Assembly: GCA_902559345.1 (NCBI GenBank)
Contig: CACEHH010000006.1
Span: 1 to 61,794, forward strand
Source: an uncultured SAR86 cluster bacterium
GTDB taxonomy: Bacteria > Pseudomonadota > Gammaproteobacteria > Magnimaribacterales > D2472
Reading direction: 5' to 3'
DNA: 61,794 nt
Shown here: in pieces, positions 17,133 through 26,959 of the stretch
How positions within the stretch are numbered: position 1 is the stretch's first letter
How the letters are laid out: every line of letters begins with the position of its first letter
Program-made: the position numbers and the translations under genes
The notes under the pieces: model-generated
Databases searched by the model: none
Told to the model about the DNA's origin: nothing
The model's input: the letters and a program-made list of their open reading frames with translations, nothing else

Positions 17133-18164
17133 TTATATGAATAGTACAGAATCTTTCTTATGCTTTTTCTTCACTTCTCCAATAATGAAGTTTTTATATG
17201 ACATCGAAGATATTTTATCGGATATTTCTTCTGCATGAATGTCTTCAACAAAAATGACCATTCCAATTCCGCAATTAAATATTCTATACATATCCATCAT
17301 TGGAATATCACCTTCATTCATAATCCATTGAAAAATACTCGGAATTTCCCAAGAATTAGATCTAATCTCAATACATAAATCCTCCGGAATAGATCTTGGT
17401 AGGTTTTCTAATAGGCCTCCGCCAGTAATATGTGATATAGAATTAATTTTGAACTCATCTATTAGATTTAAAATTAATTTTGGATATAAAATTGTAGGTC
17501 TTAAAAGCTCCTCAGCAATTACTGATTTTTCATCATTAGTTATTTTAGATTCATTAAGTATCTTTCTTATTAATGAGAATCCATTTGAGTGAGGACCGCT
17601 CGATTCTATTCCTATAAGTACATTACCTTCACTTACGCTTTTTGTTTCTATGATTTTATCTTCATCAACACAACCAACTGAAAATCCAGCTAAATCAAAA
17701 TTATCATCAATATAATGACCAGGCATTTCTGCAGTTTCTCCACCTAACAAAGCACACCCAGATTCAATACAGGCATCTGATATGCTTTTTATAACTTGCG
17801 AAGCTTCATCTATATTTAATTTTGATGATGCATAATAGTCCAAAAAAAATAAAGGCTTTGCTCCAGAAACTATCAAATCATTTACACACATAGCTACAAG
17901 ATCTTGCCCAATACCTGAAAGGTTTTTATATTTTTGAGCTAAAGCAACCTTTGTCCCAACACCATCAGTGCATGCTACTAAAATTGGATTTGTAAATTCA
18001 TCACCAAGTTTATACATTCCAGCAAATCCACCAATATTATTTAAGACATTTCTAGTATGAGATGCTGATACGTCTTTCTTTATTTTTTTGATTAGACTAT
18101 CACCAGCATCTATATCAACCCCTGCAGATTTATAAGGATCATTTTCTATAATTTCTTTTGTCAT
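17133..18164 (-). CDS. purM: Phosphoribosylformylglycinamidine cyclo-ligase
   Basis: AIR synthetase, the ATP-dependent fifth step of purine synthesis. Length 343 residues matches the family (about 345). It shows YKSAGVDIDAGDSLIKKIK, GGFAGMYKL, TDGVGTKVALA, GGETAEMPGHY, SSGPHSNGFSLIRK and ITGGGLLENLPR. It is the first gene of the purM-purN-DUF3108 unit. Its start is only 14 bp from the divergent DUF2066 gene, leaving no room for separate promoters. Confidence 0.95.
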   Translation of the reverse strand: MTKEIIENDPYKSAGVDIDAGDSLIKKIKKDVSASHTRNVLNNIGGFAGMYKLGDEFTNPILVACTDGVGTKVALAQKYKNLSGIGQDLVAMCVNDLIVSGAKPLFFLDYYASSKLNIDEASQVIKSISDACIESGCALLGGETAEMPGHYIDDNFDLAGFSVGCVDEDKIIETKSVSEGNVLIGIESSGPHSNGFSLIRKILNESKITNDEKSVIAEELLRPTILYPKLILNLIDEFKINSISHITGGGLLENLPRSIPEDLCIEIRSNSWEIPSIFQWIMNEGDIPMMDMYRIFNCGIGMVIFVEDIHAEEISDKISSMSYKNFIIGEVKKKHKKDSVLFI

Positions 18165-18178
18165 TTAAAATACCTATT

Positions 18179-19213
18179 ATGATGATAGAAAGCCTAAGAT
18201 TTATTAAACATAGTATATTTTGCTTTATTATCTTTTCCAATACATCCTTTGGAAAGGACTTTGATGAACTTTTTATAATTTATGAACCTATTGAAAGTAC
18301 ATCAAAAATTGAGCAATCAATAAACAATTCATTTAATACTATGATTTATAGATTGAGTGGAAATCCTTCTCCATCAAATATATGGAAGATAATAAATGCT
18401 GGCAATTCAAGAAAAGATTTTATCAGCAGCTACTCTGTAAAGAATTTAGATAATAATAATTATTTACAAGTTCAATTCGATAAAGACCTTCTTATTAAAA
18501 AATTTAATGAATTATCAATTCCAGCTCTTGGTAATTCAAGACCAGTAATTTTATTTTTAATAAATATTGATTCGGGAACAGAAAAGCCATACCTGCTAAG
18601 AGAATCAGAGTCTAAATTAGAGCTAGACTCAATAGTAAAGAGTTCTCTAATGAATTTATCTAACTCTAGAGGTATCTTCTTGGAGCTTCCAGAGCTAGAT
18701 CTAGAAGACATGAACTCAGTTTTAAAATATCCAAATTTAATTAATACTAATAATTTAGCAAAATCTCAACATGATTCAACTAAGGTAGTTGAAATTAATA
18801 TTGCTAAAATAGGGCTTAATGAATGGTCTGTATATGGTGATATAAATTTTGAATATCAAGGCAATAATTTTAATGAACAATTCTTAAAAACGTTCAATAG
18901 TTTTCTTATTGAAGAGATAAATAAACTTTTAAAAATAAATCTTATAGATACTTCAAAAGAGACATCAATAAGTTTATCTTTAGCAAATATAGATGATTAT
19001 GATGACTATATTTCCTCAAGAGATTTTATAGAAGGAATGGTAGCTACAAAAAATATAAATATTTCAACCTTTGAATCAAATATAATCTTATATGAGGCAT
19101 CTATATATGGGAGTTTTAAAACATTTGTAAGCGGAATCAATGAAAGTAGTTTTGTAAGAATTACTGACGTATCGTTTGAAAATAAAACCCTTAAACTAGA
19201 TTATCTTAAATGA
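18179..19213 (+). CDS. DUF2066 domain-containing exported protein
   Basis: About 344 residues. A hydrophobic signal segment (HSIFCFIIFSNTSFG) supports a start at the ATGATG at 18179/18182 rather than an ATG at 18158 inside purM. The body matches the DUF2066 family, which typically sits beside purM in gammaproteobacteria (IYRLSGNPSPSNIWKIINAG, LIKKFNELSIPALGNSRPVILFLI). The function is unknown, presumably periplasmic. The last 4 bp overlap the following transferase (ATGA). Confidence 0.75.
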   Translation: MMIESLRFIKHSIFCFIIFSNTSFGKDFDELFIIYEPIESTSKIEQSINNSFNTMIYRLSGNPSPSNIWKIINAGNSRKDFISSYSVKNLDNNNYLQVQFDKDLLIKKFNELSIPALGNSRPVILFLINIDSGTEKPYLLRESESKLELDSIVKSSLMNLSNSRGIFLELPELDLEDMNSVLKYPNLINTNNLAKSQHDSTKVVEINIAKIGLNEWSVYGDINFEYQGNNFNEQFLKTFNSFLIEEINKLLKINLIDTSKETSISLSLANIDDYDDYISSRDFIEGMVATKNINISTFESNIILYEASIYGSFKTFVSGINESSFVRITDVSFENKTLKLDYLK

Positions 19214-19761
19214 GCAAATATTTTATTTTTATACCAAACCTTCTTTCATTTATAAGAATTGGTTTGGTATATCCAATTTTAAATAATATATATTTAGGCA
19301 ATTTTGAAGTTAGTATTGCTTTTTTTATAATTGCAGCTATTACAGATGCATTAGACGGATTCATTGCAAGAAAGATGAGCTGGCAAACTCAGCTTGGAAA
19401 AATACTTGATCCAGTTGCTGATAAATTACTACTATCAGGTACTATATTTATTCTTTGGCTAAATGAACTAATACCTTTCTATATTTTTTTTATATTTATC
19501 GGTAGAGATATAATAATTCTTTTGGGAGCATCAATTAAAATGACTTTAATACAGTCCGACACTCCTATGCCAAATCTTTTGGGTAAAACTACGACCATTC
19601 TTCAGTTAATCTATATAGCAATTATATTTTTTAAAAAAATTCTTACTCTTGATTTTTCTATATTAATTCTAGATATATTTATTATTATAATCACTATCTT
19701 AAGCTTAATTGTATATACATATAACTGGTTAAAAGACATTAAGATTTACCACAATGAGTAA
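19210..19761 (+). CDS. pgsA: CDP-alcohol phosphatidyltransferase (PgsA-like)
   Basis: An integral membrane enzyme of 183 residues, most likely making phosphatidylglycerol-phosphate from CDP-diacylglycerol and glycerol-3-phosphate. The family signature DG-x2-AR-x8-G-x3-D-x3-D is intact (DALDGFIARKMSWQTQLGK followed by ILDPVADKLL), and about five membrane helices follow. The substrate is inferred from size and the 'PNLLSFIRIGL' N-terminus. It overlaps DUF2066 by 4 bp and hda by 8 bp, a conserved gammaproteobacterial trio. Confidence 0.82.
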   Translation: MSKYFIFIPNLLSFIRIGLVYPILNNIYLGNFEVSIAFFIIAAITDALDGFIARKMSWQTQLGKILDPVADKLLLSGTIFILWLNELIPFYIFFIFIGRDIIILLGASIKMTLIQSDTPMPNLLGKTTTILQLIYIAIIFFKKILTLDFSILILDIFIIIITILSLIVYTYNWLKDIKIYHNE

Positions 19762-20431
19762 AACAAGACAGCTAACTTTTCCATGGAATAAGCCAAGTAA
19801 GGCTAGATTTAATCACTTCTTCTTTGAAGATGCTAACTTTGCAGCTAAAGATGCTCTATATGGCGAAGATGATTTATTTATTTATGGGCTAAATGGAACT
19901 GGAAAATCGTTTTTATTACAGTCTCTATGCAATCTTTATTCTGATAGAGATAAAACATCTTTATATATTCCAATTAGAGAAGTAAAAAATCTTGGATCAA
20001 ATTTTTTAGAGTCCTTAGAGAGCTTTGATTTAATATGTATAGACGATATTGATTTTATTCTTGATGATAGTGATTGGGAATTGTCACTTTTTAATTTAAT
20101 AAATAATTCTCTGATATCAAATTGTAGACTCATTTTTTCTTCGCATTTAAACCCTTCTGATATTAATTTTCAATTAAAGGATTTGATATCTAGGCTGAAA
20201 AAAACAGATCATATAGAAATATTTCCTGTTAGCATAAATAAACTTAGTGATGCCTTAAGGTTTGTTTCAAATATAAGATCAATAAAACTAGGTGATAATG
20301 AAATCAAATACATTTTGACACACTCAAAAAGAAACATGTCAGACCTAGTTAGTGTTTTAAATAAACTAGATGAATTATCAATACAACTTAAAAGAAAAAT
20401 TACTATTCCTTTAATAAAGCAAGTTATTTAG
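19754..20431 (+). CDS. hda: DnaA regulatory inactivator Hda
   Basis: An AAA+ DnaA paralogue (225 residues) that, with the sliding clamp, promotes DnaA-ATP hydrolysis to prevent re-initiation. A clamp-binding motif QLTFPW lies at residues 6-11, followed by the Walker A-like GLNGTGKSF and Walker B LICIDDIDFI. A short C-terminal lid with NMSDLVSVLNKLD completes the fold; the DNA-binding DnaA domain IV is absent, as expected. Its 3' end overlaps the opposing sppA by 8 bp. Confidence 0.9.
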   Translation: MSKTRQLTFPWNKPSKARFNHFFFEDANFAAKDALYGEDDLFIYGLNGTGKSFLLQSLCNLYSDRDKTSLYIPIREVKNLGSNFLESLESFDLICIDDIDFILDDSDWELSLFNLINNSLISNCRLIFSSHLNPSDINFQLKDLISRLKKTDHIEIFPVSINKLSDALRFVSNIRSIKLGDNEIKYILTHSKRNMSDLVSVLNKLDELSIQLKRKITIPLIKQVI

Positions 20432-22262
20432 TTGTAAGATACTCACATTCAAAACAATAGACAGCAACATTTATCTTTTTATCAGGATTAATAAACCCAT
20501 AATGAGTATCTAGAAACTTCATTAAAATCTGTCCCTGGTTATTAAGATCTATTTGTGCATCAAGATTTTTAAGAAGTTCTGAAATAAAAATATCTAAAGG
20601 ATCCATTTCTTTTGAATATGAAATAGTTTTAAAGTCATCTATACCAGCAATATTTGCAGCTGATTCAATAGCATCATTTAAGTCACCAATTTTGTCTACC
20701 AGCCCGAGTTGAAGGGCTTTTTCACCAGACCATATTCTTCCACCAGCGACAGATAAAATCTCCTTGTATGAAAGTTTTCTATTTTCTGCTACTTTGGTAA
20801 CGAATTTTTCATATGTATTATCAATACTAGCTTGAATTGAATTAGTTACATAATCAGGCATTGGAAGTCTCTCATCCCATTCACCTGCTTTTGTTGAACT
20901 AGTGCCATCAACTTGGATGCCAGCCCATTCATATATACCATCTAGAGTAGGAACAATTCCATATACTCCAATAGACCCTGTTAATGTTTCAGGTTTTGCC
21001 CATATTTCATCAGAATGAGTAGTTACCCACACCCCACCTGAAGCAGCTATATCACCCATAGATGCAATAATAGGTCTTCCTGATGATTTAAATTCATTTA
21101 GAGCATTTGTTATTAACTCACTTGCCCAAACGTCACCACCTGGACTATTAACCCTTAAAACCAAAGCTTTTACGGAATCATCTTTTATAGCATTTCTAAT
21201 ATTTTTTACGATTGTATCTGAGCCAGCTACATTAAATGATGCCTCACCGGTAACTATTGTTCCTTCAACATTAACGATTGCAATCAAGTTATTTGATTCG
21301 CTTTTTATTTCTTCTATAGTAGAAAGATAATCATAAATTGAAATTGAATCAGGAAGTTCATTTGGATTATCATCCATATTTGGAAATTCCTTATACATCC
21401 AAGCTCTTAAATCTTCTCTTGTGACTACCATGTCAACCAAACCTAAATTAAGAGCAATCTGTGCAGGTTCAGGAGTCTCTATACTAAGATCCCAAAGTGA
21501 ATCACCATAATTTTGTATAGTTCCTTCTGGTAAATTTCTTCCATCTTCCATCATTGCTGTCATTTTCAACCATAACGGATTAGCAAATTCATTCCATGCT
21601 AGCTTATCTTCTTCGGACATTGAATTTCGAGTATAAGGCTCAGGACCACTTTTAAAATCTCCAGCAACAAAAATATGGTAATTAAGATTTATATTTTCAT
21701 ATAAATCTTTATAAAATTCTCTTTTTCTTGAAAACCCAAAAGCAGAAACACTTCCATATTCGTTAACCATTATAGTATTAGCTTGAGAGCTAATTAAATA
21801 TGCATTGTTTCCAAAGTTTTCTGCATATGCAATGACTCTTTTGCCACTATCTCTGATATTTTTTACAGCATTAGCAATTTCAAATGCAGAAGAAAAAACC
21901 ATACCAAGTTCAGAAACATTGATATATACAGCAGAAAGAGAATCATCCTTTGCTGCATTATTTAAAACAGATAAAAGATCTTCAAGCTCATGCTGTTCAA
22001 CATCGCCCCCGCCAAGAAGCAAAGAATCAAAAGATGGTGTACCTATTACCTCAGAGTCAACTACAACACCTATGGGTTTGAACCATAAGATTTTATCTTG
22101 TTTATCTATTCCTTCTTCGGAAGAAAACATTGAACCAATTCCACCAAGTATGGAAAATGTAACGATAATTAACAATAATGCTGTAAATGTATTAAGTACT
22201 ATTTTTCTTGATAAGGTTAAAAACCTGTCTGCTTTAGACCATAATGATTGAGGTTTGCTCAT
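20424..22262 (-). CDS. sppA: Signal peptide peptidase SppA, 67-kDa type
   Basis: An inner-membrane serine protease that degrades cleaved signal peptides. The full-length double-domain form has 612 residues (E. coli 618). There is one N-terminal membrane helix (about 20-45). The catalytic Lys lies in VAGDFKSGPEPYTRNSM, and the catalytic Ser region is MGDIAASGGVWV preceded by VNSPGGDVWASE; ETLTGSIGVYG follows. The ATG at 22262 with GGAG 6-9 nt upstream is preferred over an in-frame TTG at 22274. It converges on hda. Confidence 0.92.
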   Translation of the reverse strand: MSKPQSLWSKADRFLTLSRKIVLNTFTALLLIIVTFSILGGIGSMFSSEEGIDKQDKILWFKPIGVVVDSEVIGTPSFDSLLLGGGDVEQHELEDLLSVLNNAAKDDSLSAVYINVSELGMVFSSAFEIANAVKNIRDSGKRVIAYAENFGNNAYLISSQANTIMVNEYGSVSAFGFSRKREFYKDLYENINLNYHIFVAGDFKSGPEPYTRNSMSEEDKLAWNEFANPLWLKMTAMMEDGRNLPEGTIQNYGDSLWDLSIETPEPAQIALNLGLVDMVVTREDLRAWMYKEFPNMDDNPNELPDSISIYDYLSTIEEIKSESNNLIAIVNVEGTIVTGEASFNVAGSDTIVKNIRNAIKDDSVKALVLRVNSPGGDVWASELITNALNEFKSSGRPIIASMGDIAASGGVWVTTHSDEIWAKPETLTGSIGVYGIVPTLDGIYEWAGIQVDGTSSTKAGEWDERLPMPDYVTNSIQASIDNTYEKFVTKVAENRKLSYKEILSVAGGRIWSGEKALQLGLVDKIGDLNDAIESAANIAGIDDFKTISYSKEMDPLDIFISELLKNLDAQIDLNNQGQILMKFLDTHYGFINPDKKINVAVYCFECEYLTTK

Positions 22263-22319
22263 AATTTTCTCCAAAAAGACTGTGATAATAAGTTATTAAT
22301 ATGACCATGTAAATCTTTA

Positions 22320-22658
22320 TTAGTTCATGTTCTTAATTGATTTAGGGCCATACATAATATGAATAAATAAAAAACATGTCCAAACTAATTCTAAAATATC
22401 TAACCAATATGCATTAGTGCCAAAAACTTTTAGTGAGGCATCTAAAAAATAAATTAATAAAAAGAAGCAGAACCATTGATAAGCTCTCACCATCAGTTTA
22501 TTTATAAAGTAGTAAAAAATTATTAATGGCATTATCCAAACTATAAATAATATTAATTCAATCCTTTCTTGAACAACATTTAAAAACTTGATTGTAAAAA
22601 ATGATATAAATAATGCATGGGTTATGAGTTTGTACTTTTCAATATTAAGGCTAAGCAT
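22320..22658 (-). CDS. DUF2069 small membrane protein
   Basis: 112 residues with four predicted transmembrane helices. The DUF2069-like C-terminus reads DILELVWTCFLFIHIMYGPKSI. Proteins of this family usually lie next to a wrbA-type gene, as here; the 8-bp overlap with wrbA supports cotranscription. The function is unknown. Confidence 0.7.
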   Translation of the reverse strand: MLSLNIEKYKLITHALFISFFTIKFLNVVQERIELILFIVWIMPLIIFYYFINKLMVRAYQWFCFFLLIYFLDASLKVFGTNAYWLDILELVWTCFLFIHIMYGPKSIKNMN

Positions 22659-23247
22659 TAATTTTATTTATTAGTTTTGCTATTCGAGCACCAGATTTTT
22701 TAGCAATATCATATTCATCTCTTGTAAGGTCATTAGAAGAATTAAAGTTTTCAACATGTGTTGCACCATATGGAGTTCCTCCAGATTTAGTTTTATTTAA
22801 TTCTTTAAATGAATAAGGAGCACCAGCAATAATCATTCCATGATGAAGCATATAAGTATGAAGGTTAAATAAAGTTATTTCTTGACCTCCATGCATAGAT
22901 CCAGTCGAAGTAAAGGCAATGCCAGGCTTATCCTCTAATGCATTAGTTGACCAGAGATCACCCGTAGAATCTAAAAAATGTTTTAATGGTGCTGCCATAG
23001 AGCCAAAGCGTGTTGGCGACCCTATTGCAAGTCCGGCACAATTAATTAAGTCATCTTTAGAGCAATATACTTCTCCTGATTCAGGAATATCTGAAATAAC
23101 CATTGCGTCATTTGGTGATATTTTAGGAACAGTTCTTAATCTTACATTTAAATTATTCTCTTCAGCACCATCTGCTATAGCATGCGCAAGATTTCTAACA
23201 GATCCAGATGCTGAATAAAACAAAATTAATAAAAAACTCTTTTCCAT
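22651..23247 (-). CDS. wrbA: WrbA-type NAD(P)H:quinone oxidoreductase
   Basis: A cytoplasmic FMN flavoprotein reducing quinones by two electrons, protecting against redox cycling. The start ATG at 23247 gives 198 residues, exactly the usual WrbA length. An in-frame upstream Met at 23304 would add a stretch with no family counterpart and overlap the divergent gene. The flavodoxin fold motifs are FYSASGSVRNLAHAIADGA (phosphate loop), GSPTRFGSMAAPLKHFLD and SMHGGQE. Its stop overlaps the DUF2069 gene. Confidence 0.88.
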   Translation of the reverse strand: MEKSFLLILFYSASGSVRNLAHAIADGAEENNLNVRLRTVPKISPNDAMVISDIPESGEVYCSKDDLINCAGLAIGSPTRFGSMAAPLKHFLDSTGDLWSTNALEDKPGIAFTSTGSMHGGQEITLFNLHTYMLHHGMIIAGAPYSFKELNKTKSGGTPYGATHVENFNSSNDLTRDEYDIAKKSGARIAKLINKINA

Positions 23248-23283
23248 ATTTACTTTTAAAGTATTAATTATATTATGTAGGCG

Positions 23284-23736
23284 ATGAAGATAAAGATTAT
23301 ACAACTTTTCTGCTTATTCATAATCCTAAGCTGCCAAAGAAATGATATTGAAGTATTTAATGGGCCTGATACCAGCTTGGATAAACTTAATGGAAACTGG
23401 GTTGTTATTAATTATTGGGCTGACTGGTGTGCGCCATGTATAAAGGAAATACCTGAATTAAATAATTTTGCTCAAGAAAATAAAGATCTTAAGGTCTACA
23501 CGTTTAATTTTGATTACCTTCAAGTAGATGATTTAGAACCAATAGCAAATAAATTTAATATAATGGTTCCATCTTTAGTTACACACCCAAGAGACATATG
23601 GGGTATTCAAACCCCACCTGCAGTACCTGCAACCTTTTTTATTAATCCTAATGGCCAATTAACACTTTCTTTATTTAGGCCTCAAACAAAGGATGATCTT
23701 AATAAAATTATTTCTGAGTTAAAGGAGACCTTCTAA
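23284..23736 (+). CDS. TlpA-like thioredoxin-fold lipoprotein
   Basis: A 150-residue periplasmic thioredoxin-like protein. A lipobox ILSC lies near residue 17 after a short hydrophobic segment. The redox motif is YWADWCAPC, followed by the cis-Pro region PAVPATFFINPNG. It is probably a membrane-anchored reductase kept reduced by the DsbD/ScsB-like protein at 9063, with a role in cytochrome c maturation or thiol repair (inference). Its start is 36 bp from wrbA, and its 3' end overlaps the opposing M23 peptidase gene by 18 bp. Confidence 0.8.
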   Translation: MKIKIIQLFCLFIILSCQRNDIEVFNGPDTSLDKLNGNWVVINYWADWCAPCIKEIPELNNFAQENKDLKVYTFNFDYLQVDDLEPIANKFNIMVPSLVTHPRDIWGIQTPPAVPATFFINPNGQLTLSLFRPQTKDDLNKIISELKETF

Positions 23737-24504
23737 AAACTTTTCTTCAATCAAAGATTCAGGATTGATTCTAGTTTTATTAAGGTATACAGTCCAGTGA
23801 AGATGTGGACCGGTTACTCTTCCACTTGAACCTACCTCACCTAATTTTTGCCCCTTTTCAATAAACTGATCATTTGTCACATCAATTTTTGAGAGATGAC
23901 TGTATGAAGATAACAAACCGTACCCATGATCTAAAATTATATATTTACCTGCATAAAAAAAATCTCCTATTAGGATTACTTTCCCATATTCAGGAGCAAT
24001 AATATCGGTGCCAGCAGGGGCTGCAATATCGAGAGAGAGATGTGGTGATCTTGGAGATCCGTTAATATATCTCTTTTTTCCATACCTGCTAGAAATAATA
24101 CCTTCAACAGGTTTTATAAAATTTAATTCAGGCCTATAGTTCGTGGTATGAGTATTTAAAGCTTTATTTATAATTTTAAATTCTTTTGAGGCTCTTATAG
24201 AATCTTCTTCACTTAGGTTAACCATAGAGGTATTCGTTATAGTAATTCTAGATTCACCAAAATCTTTCTTATTAATATTTATAACTTGCCCATTGAATTT
24301 AATTGATTGACCCTGTTTATCAAATGGAAGTGGGATTAATGCATAACTTGACCCTTGATTTTCGATGATTAAATATGTATCTATATTTTTATTTAGCTTT
24401 AGGGGATATAACTCACCTGGATCGCCTGATAATTCAGCAATTAAATTAGCTGAAGCCAATAGAATAATAAAAACATGTAAACATTTTTTCTTAATTTTTA
24501 ACAT
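23719..24504 (-). CDS. M23 (LytM) family metallopeptidase
   Basis: An exported 261-residue peptidoglycan endopeptidase or regulator. A signal peptide (about 1-23) is followed by a beta-rich domain (about 30-130). The LytM domain spans 130-250: ISSRYGKKRYINGSPRSPH, then LSLDIAAP (zinc His and Asp), and GPHLHWTVY (HxH, catalytic and zinc His). All metal and catalytic residues seem present, unlike degenerate EnvC/NlpD activators. It overlaps the xseA stop by 14 bp and is cotranscribed with it. Confidence 0.85.
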   Translation of the reverse strand: MLKIKKKCLHVFIILLASANLIAELSGDPGELYPLKLNKNIDTYLIIENQGSSYALIPLPFDKQGQSIKFNGQVININKKDFGESRITITNTSMVNLSEEDSIRASKEFKIINKALNTHTTNYRPELNFIKPVEGIISSRYGKKRYINGSPRSPHLSLDIAAPAGTDIIAPEYGKVILIGDFFYAGKYIILDHGYGLLSSYSHLSKIDVTNDQFIEKGQKLGEVGSSGRVTGPHLHWTVYLNKTRINPESLIEEKFLEGLL

Positions 24505-25855
24505 TTTTTACTTCTATATCTAAAGATCCTTTACTTAATCTTGCTTTAAGCTTTTCTCCTTTATCCGTTTCGCTTGATGATTTAAGCGCAAGACCTTTAT
24601 TGTTAATAATAATCGCATAACCTCTATCTAATATTGATAGCGGGCTTAAAATCTGGATATTCTTAGAAAGCCTTTCAATAATGTTACGTTTAGATTTTAA
24701 TTTTTCTTCAATACCTCTATTTAGACTTTTATAAACATTAATAACTTTTTCTTGAAGTATAGTTAGCTTAGATAGAGGACTTTTATTATTTACCATTGCT
24801 GCCATATTTTTCAGTTTATTCAATCTTTTTAACATTAAATTATTATGATTTTGACGCAGTCTTAAATCCATATTATCAAGCGTTTGTGATTTTTCTCTCA
24901 GTAATGTTAACGGGTTTTTAAGTTTTGATTTATTAAGATTTATAGACTGTCTAATATCTTCAAAAATATATTCAATACTTTTATGTAGCTTAGTATTATT
25001 GATGTTTAATTTATCACTAAGTTGATAAATAAATTCAGTTACTAATTCTGCTGAGGCTGTAGGAGTGGGAACTCTTATATCTGAAACAAAATCACATATT
25101 GTAAAATCAATCTCATGACCGACGCCAGATATTGTTGGGATGGGAAAAGAAAAAATTTCTCTAGCTAATTCTTCATTATTAAAGCACCACAAATCTTCTA
25201 TCGAACCCCCACCTCTAGATAAGATAACAACATCAACTTTGTTATTACTATTTAGCTCATTAAAATTAATTACTCTATTGAGAGCTTTAATAATTGACAC
25301 ATGTGCATTTTCACCTTGAACACTAGCTTCACTTAGAGAAATTTGAGCACTTGGAGCTCTTCTTTGAACAGTCGAAATAATATCTTGAAATGCAGCAGTT
25401 GAAGGCGAGGTGATAATTGCGATATGTTTAGGAGAAGAGGGTATCTCCATTTTTTTATTTTTATCAAACAATCCTTCATCATCAAGTTTTTTCCTTAAAG
25501 CCTCAAATTTTTGCATTAAATTACCTGAGCCTGCCGGCTCAATACTTTTAACAATTAATTGATAATCTCCTCTAGGCGCATAAATACTAACTTGTCCTTT
25601 TAATACGCATTGGTCTCCGTTTTCAGGAGAAAAATTTAATTTGATATTCTGATTTTTAAACATTGCACATCTAATTGCCCCATCTTCATCCTTGAGAGTA
25701 AAGTACATGTGTCCTGAAGCGGGCCTAGAAAGGTTTGAAATCTCTCCTATTACAGAAACATTATTAAAGGCATTTTCTAGAATATATTTTGCCGATTTGT
25801 TTAATTCACCTACAGAGATAATTTCTTCATTCTGAATTACAATATTCTCAGTCAT
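24491..25855 (-). CDS. xseA: Exodeoxyribonuclease VII large subunit
   Basis: Processive single-strand DNA exonuclease subunit, 454 residues (E. coli 456). It has an N-terminal OB fold (GEISNLSRPASGHMYFTLKDEDGAIRCAMF). The catalytic domain is about 130-320, with ITSPSTAAFQDIISTVQRRAP, VILSRGGGSIEDLWCFNNEELAR and GVGHEIDFTICDFVSDIRVPTPTASAE. A long coiled-coil C-terminus ends with LDRGYAII. The small subunit xseB is not in this window. The start is 17 bp from the divergent EamA gene. Confidence 0.94.
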   Translation of the reverse strand: MTENIVIQNEEIISVGELNKSAKYILENAFNNVSVIGEISNLSRPASGHMYFTLKDEDGAIRCAMFKNQNIKLNFSPENGDQCVLKGQVSIYAPRGDYQLIVKSIEPAGSGNLMQKFEALRKKLDDEGLFDKNKKMEIPSSPKHIAIITSPSTAAFQDIISTVQRRAPSAQISLSEASVQGENAHVSIIKALNRVINFNELNSNNKVDVVILSRGGGSIEDLWCFNNEELAREIFSFPIPTISGVGHEIDFTICDFVSDIRVPTPTASAELVTEFIYQLSDKLNINNTKLHKSIEYIFEDIRQSINLNKSKLKNPLTLLREKSQTLDNMDLRLRQNHNNLMLKRLNKLKNMAAMVNNKSPLSKLTILQEKVINVYKSLNRGIEEKLKSKRNIIERLSKNIQILSPLSILDRGYAIIINNKGLALKSSSETDKGEKLKARLSKGSLDIEVKNVKN

Positions 25856-25872
25856 GATTAAAGTATAACTTT

Positions 25873-26769
25873 ATGGAAAGTAATTTTCAGCGAACAAATT
25901 ATTTTATTCTTCTTGCATTTGGAGCAATGTTAATTGGCTTTGCTCCAATATTTGTTGAATTGAGTTCACTTTCACCCTTTGCTATAGGTTTTTATAGAAT
26001 GTTTTTAACGATTCCTTTTTTATTTGCCGTTAATTATGCAGTCAATAAAAGATTTAGTTTTAAAGTGAATAATAAAAGAACTATTCTATATGCAGCATTT
26101 GCATCTCTCGCATTCACTACTGACCTAACCTTATGGCACTTTAGTATGACAATTACGTCTATCTCTAATGCAACTATAATAGTTAATTCAGCTCCAATTT
26201 TTGTGGCAATTCTATCCTTTATAATATTTAAGGAAAAACTTTCAAAAGGATTTCTTCTTTCCTTTGTTATTACTTACGCAGGCATTATTGGACTTATTTA
26301 TTTCTCTAATAATTACATTAATGGAAAGGTTCTTGGAGATATTTTATGTCTTGTTGCTGCTTTTTTTTATGGCATATATCTTTTAATCATTGCAAAGCTT
26401 GGAAAAGAAAATTCTTTAAATATTATCTTTTATACAACTTTTTTTTGTTGTATCTTTTCTGTAATTCCTATGGTTGTTGGAGGCGGTATTATATTTCCAA
26501 CATCAAATACTGAATGGCTAAACCTAATATTACTAGCAATTTTATGTCAGCTTGGCGGTCAATACTTTATTACTCATGCCATAGGTAAAATATCTGCATC
26601 AAGTGGTTCAATTGGTTTATTAATGCAACCTATAACTGCAACGATACTTGCAGCCATTATATTTAATCAAATCCTTAATACTGCCCAAATTATATTTGTT
26701 TTTGTTGCTATGTTTGGCATATATTTAGCTAGAATCAATCTTTCAAATACACAACGCAATCAAACATAA
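25873..26769 (+). CDS. EamA/DMT-family transporter
   Basis: A 298-residue inner-membrane protein with ten predicted helices in two EamA repeats (about 10-140 and 155-290). Family hallmarks include FAPIFVELSSLSPFAIGFYRM, SNATIIVNSAPIFVAIL and a second-repeat GQYFITHAIGKISASSGSIGLLMQPITATILA. Members export or import amino acids, nucleotides or metabolites; the substrate is not predictable. It is followed 66 bp downstream by tRNA-Val(TAC), with no convincing terminator between. Confidence 0.85.
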   Translation: MESNFQRTNYFILLAFGAMLIGFAPIFVELSSLSPFAIGFYRMFLTIPFLFAVNYAVNKRFSFKVNNKRTILYAAFASLAFTTDLTLWHFSMTITSISNATIIVNSAPIFVAILSFIIFKEKLSKGFLLSFVITYAGIIGLIYFSNNYINGKVLGDILCLVAAFFYGIYLLIIAKLGKENSLNIIFYTTFFCCIFSVIPMVVGGGIIFPTSNTEWLNLILLAILCQLGGQYFITHAIGKISASSGSIGLLMQPITATILAAIIFNQILNTAQIIFVFVAMFGIYLARINLSNTQRNQT

Positions 26770-26835
26770 TAAACATGTTATTTTTTTTCTAATAATAGTA
26801 TTATTAGCACCCTTAATTGTAAATTAAGTAGAAAA

Positions 26836-26912
26836 GGGTGATTAGCTCAGTTTGGTAGAGCATCTCGTTTACACCGAGAGGGTCGGCAGTTCGAACCTGT
26901 CATCACCCACCA
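26836..26912 (+). tRNA. tRNA-Val(TAC)
   Basis: A 77-nt cloverleaf with encoded CCA. Acceptor GGGTGAT/ATCACCC, D stem GCTC/GAGC, anticodon arm TCTCG-TTTACAC-CGAGA with anticodon TAC, T arm GGCAG-TTCGAAC-CTGTC, discriminator A73. U33 is present here, unlike the other valine tRNA at 3254. U34 of this tRNA class is a known target of the TrhO hydroxylation pathway. It lies 47 bp upstream of tRNA-Asp. Confidence 0.96.
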
Positions 26913-26959
26913 TTTAGGTTGAACTTTTATATAGAATATATATGATGCTTCCTAAAAGT

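Noticed and set aside
21805-22251. Plus-strand open frame of 148 codons inside sppA
   Set aside because: Antisense to the N-terminal part of SppA, Ser/Pro-rich with no recognisable fold.
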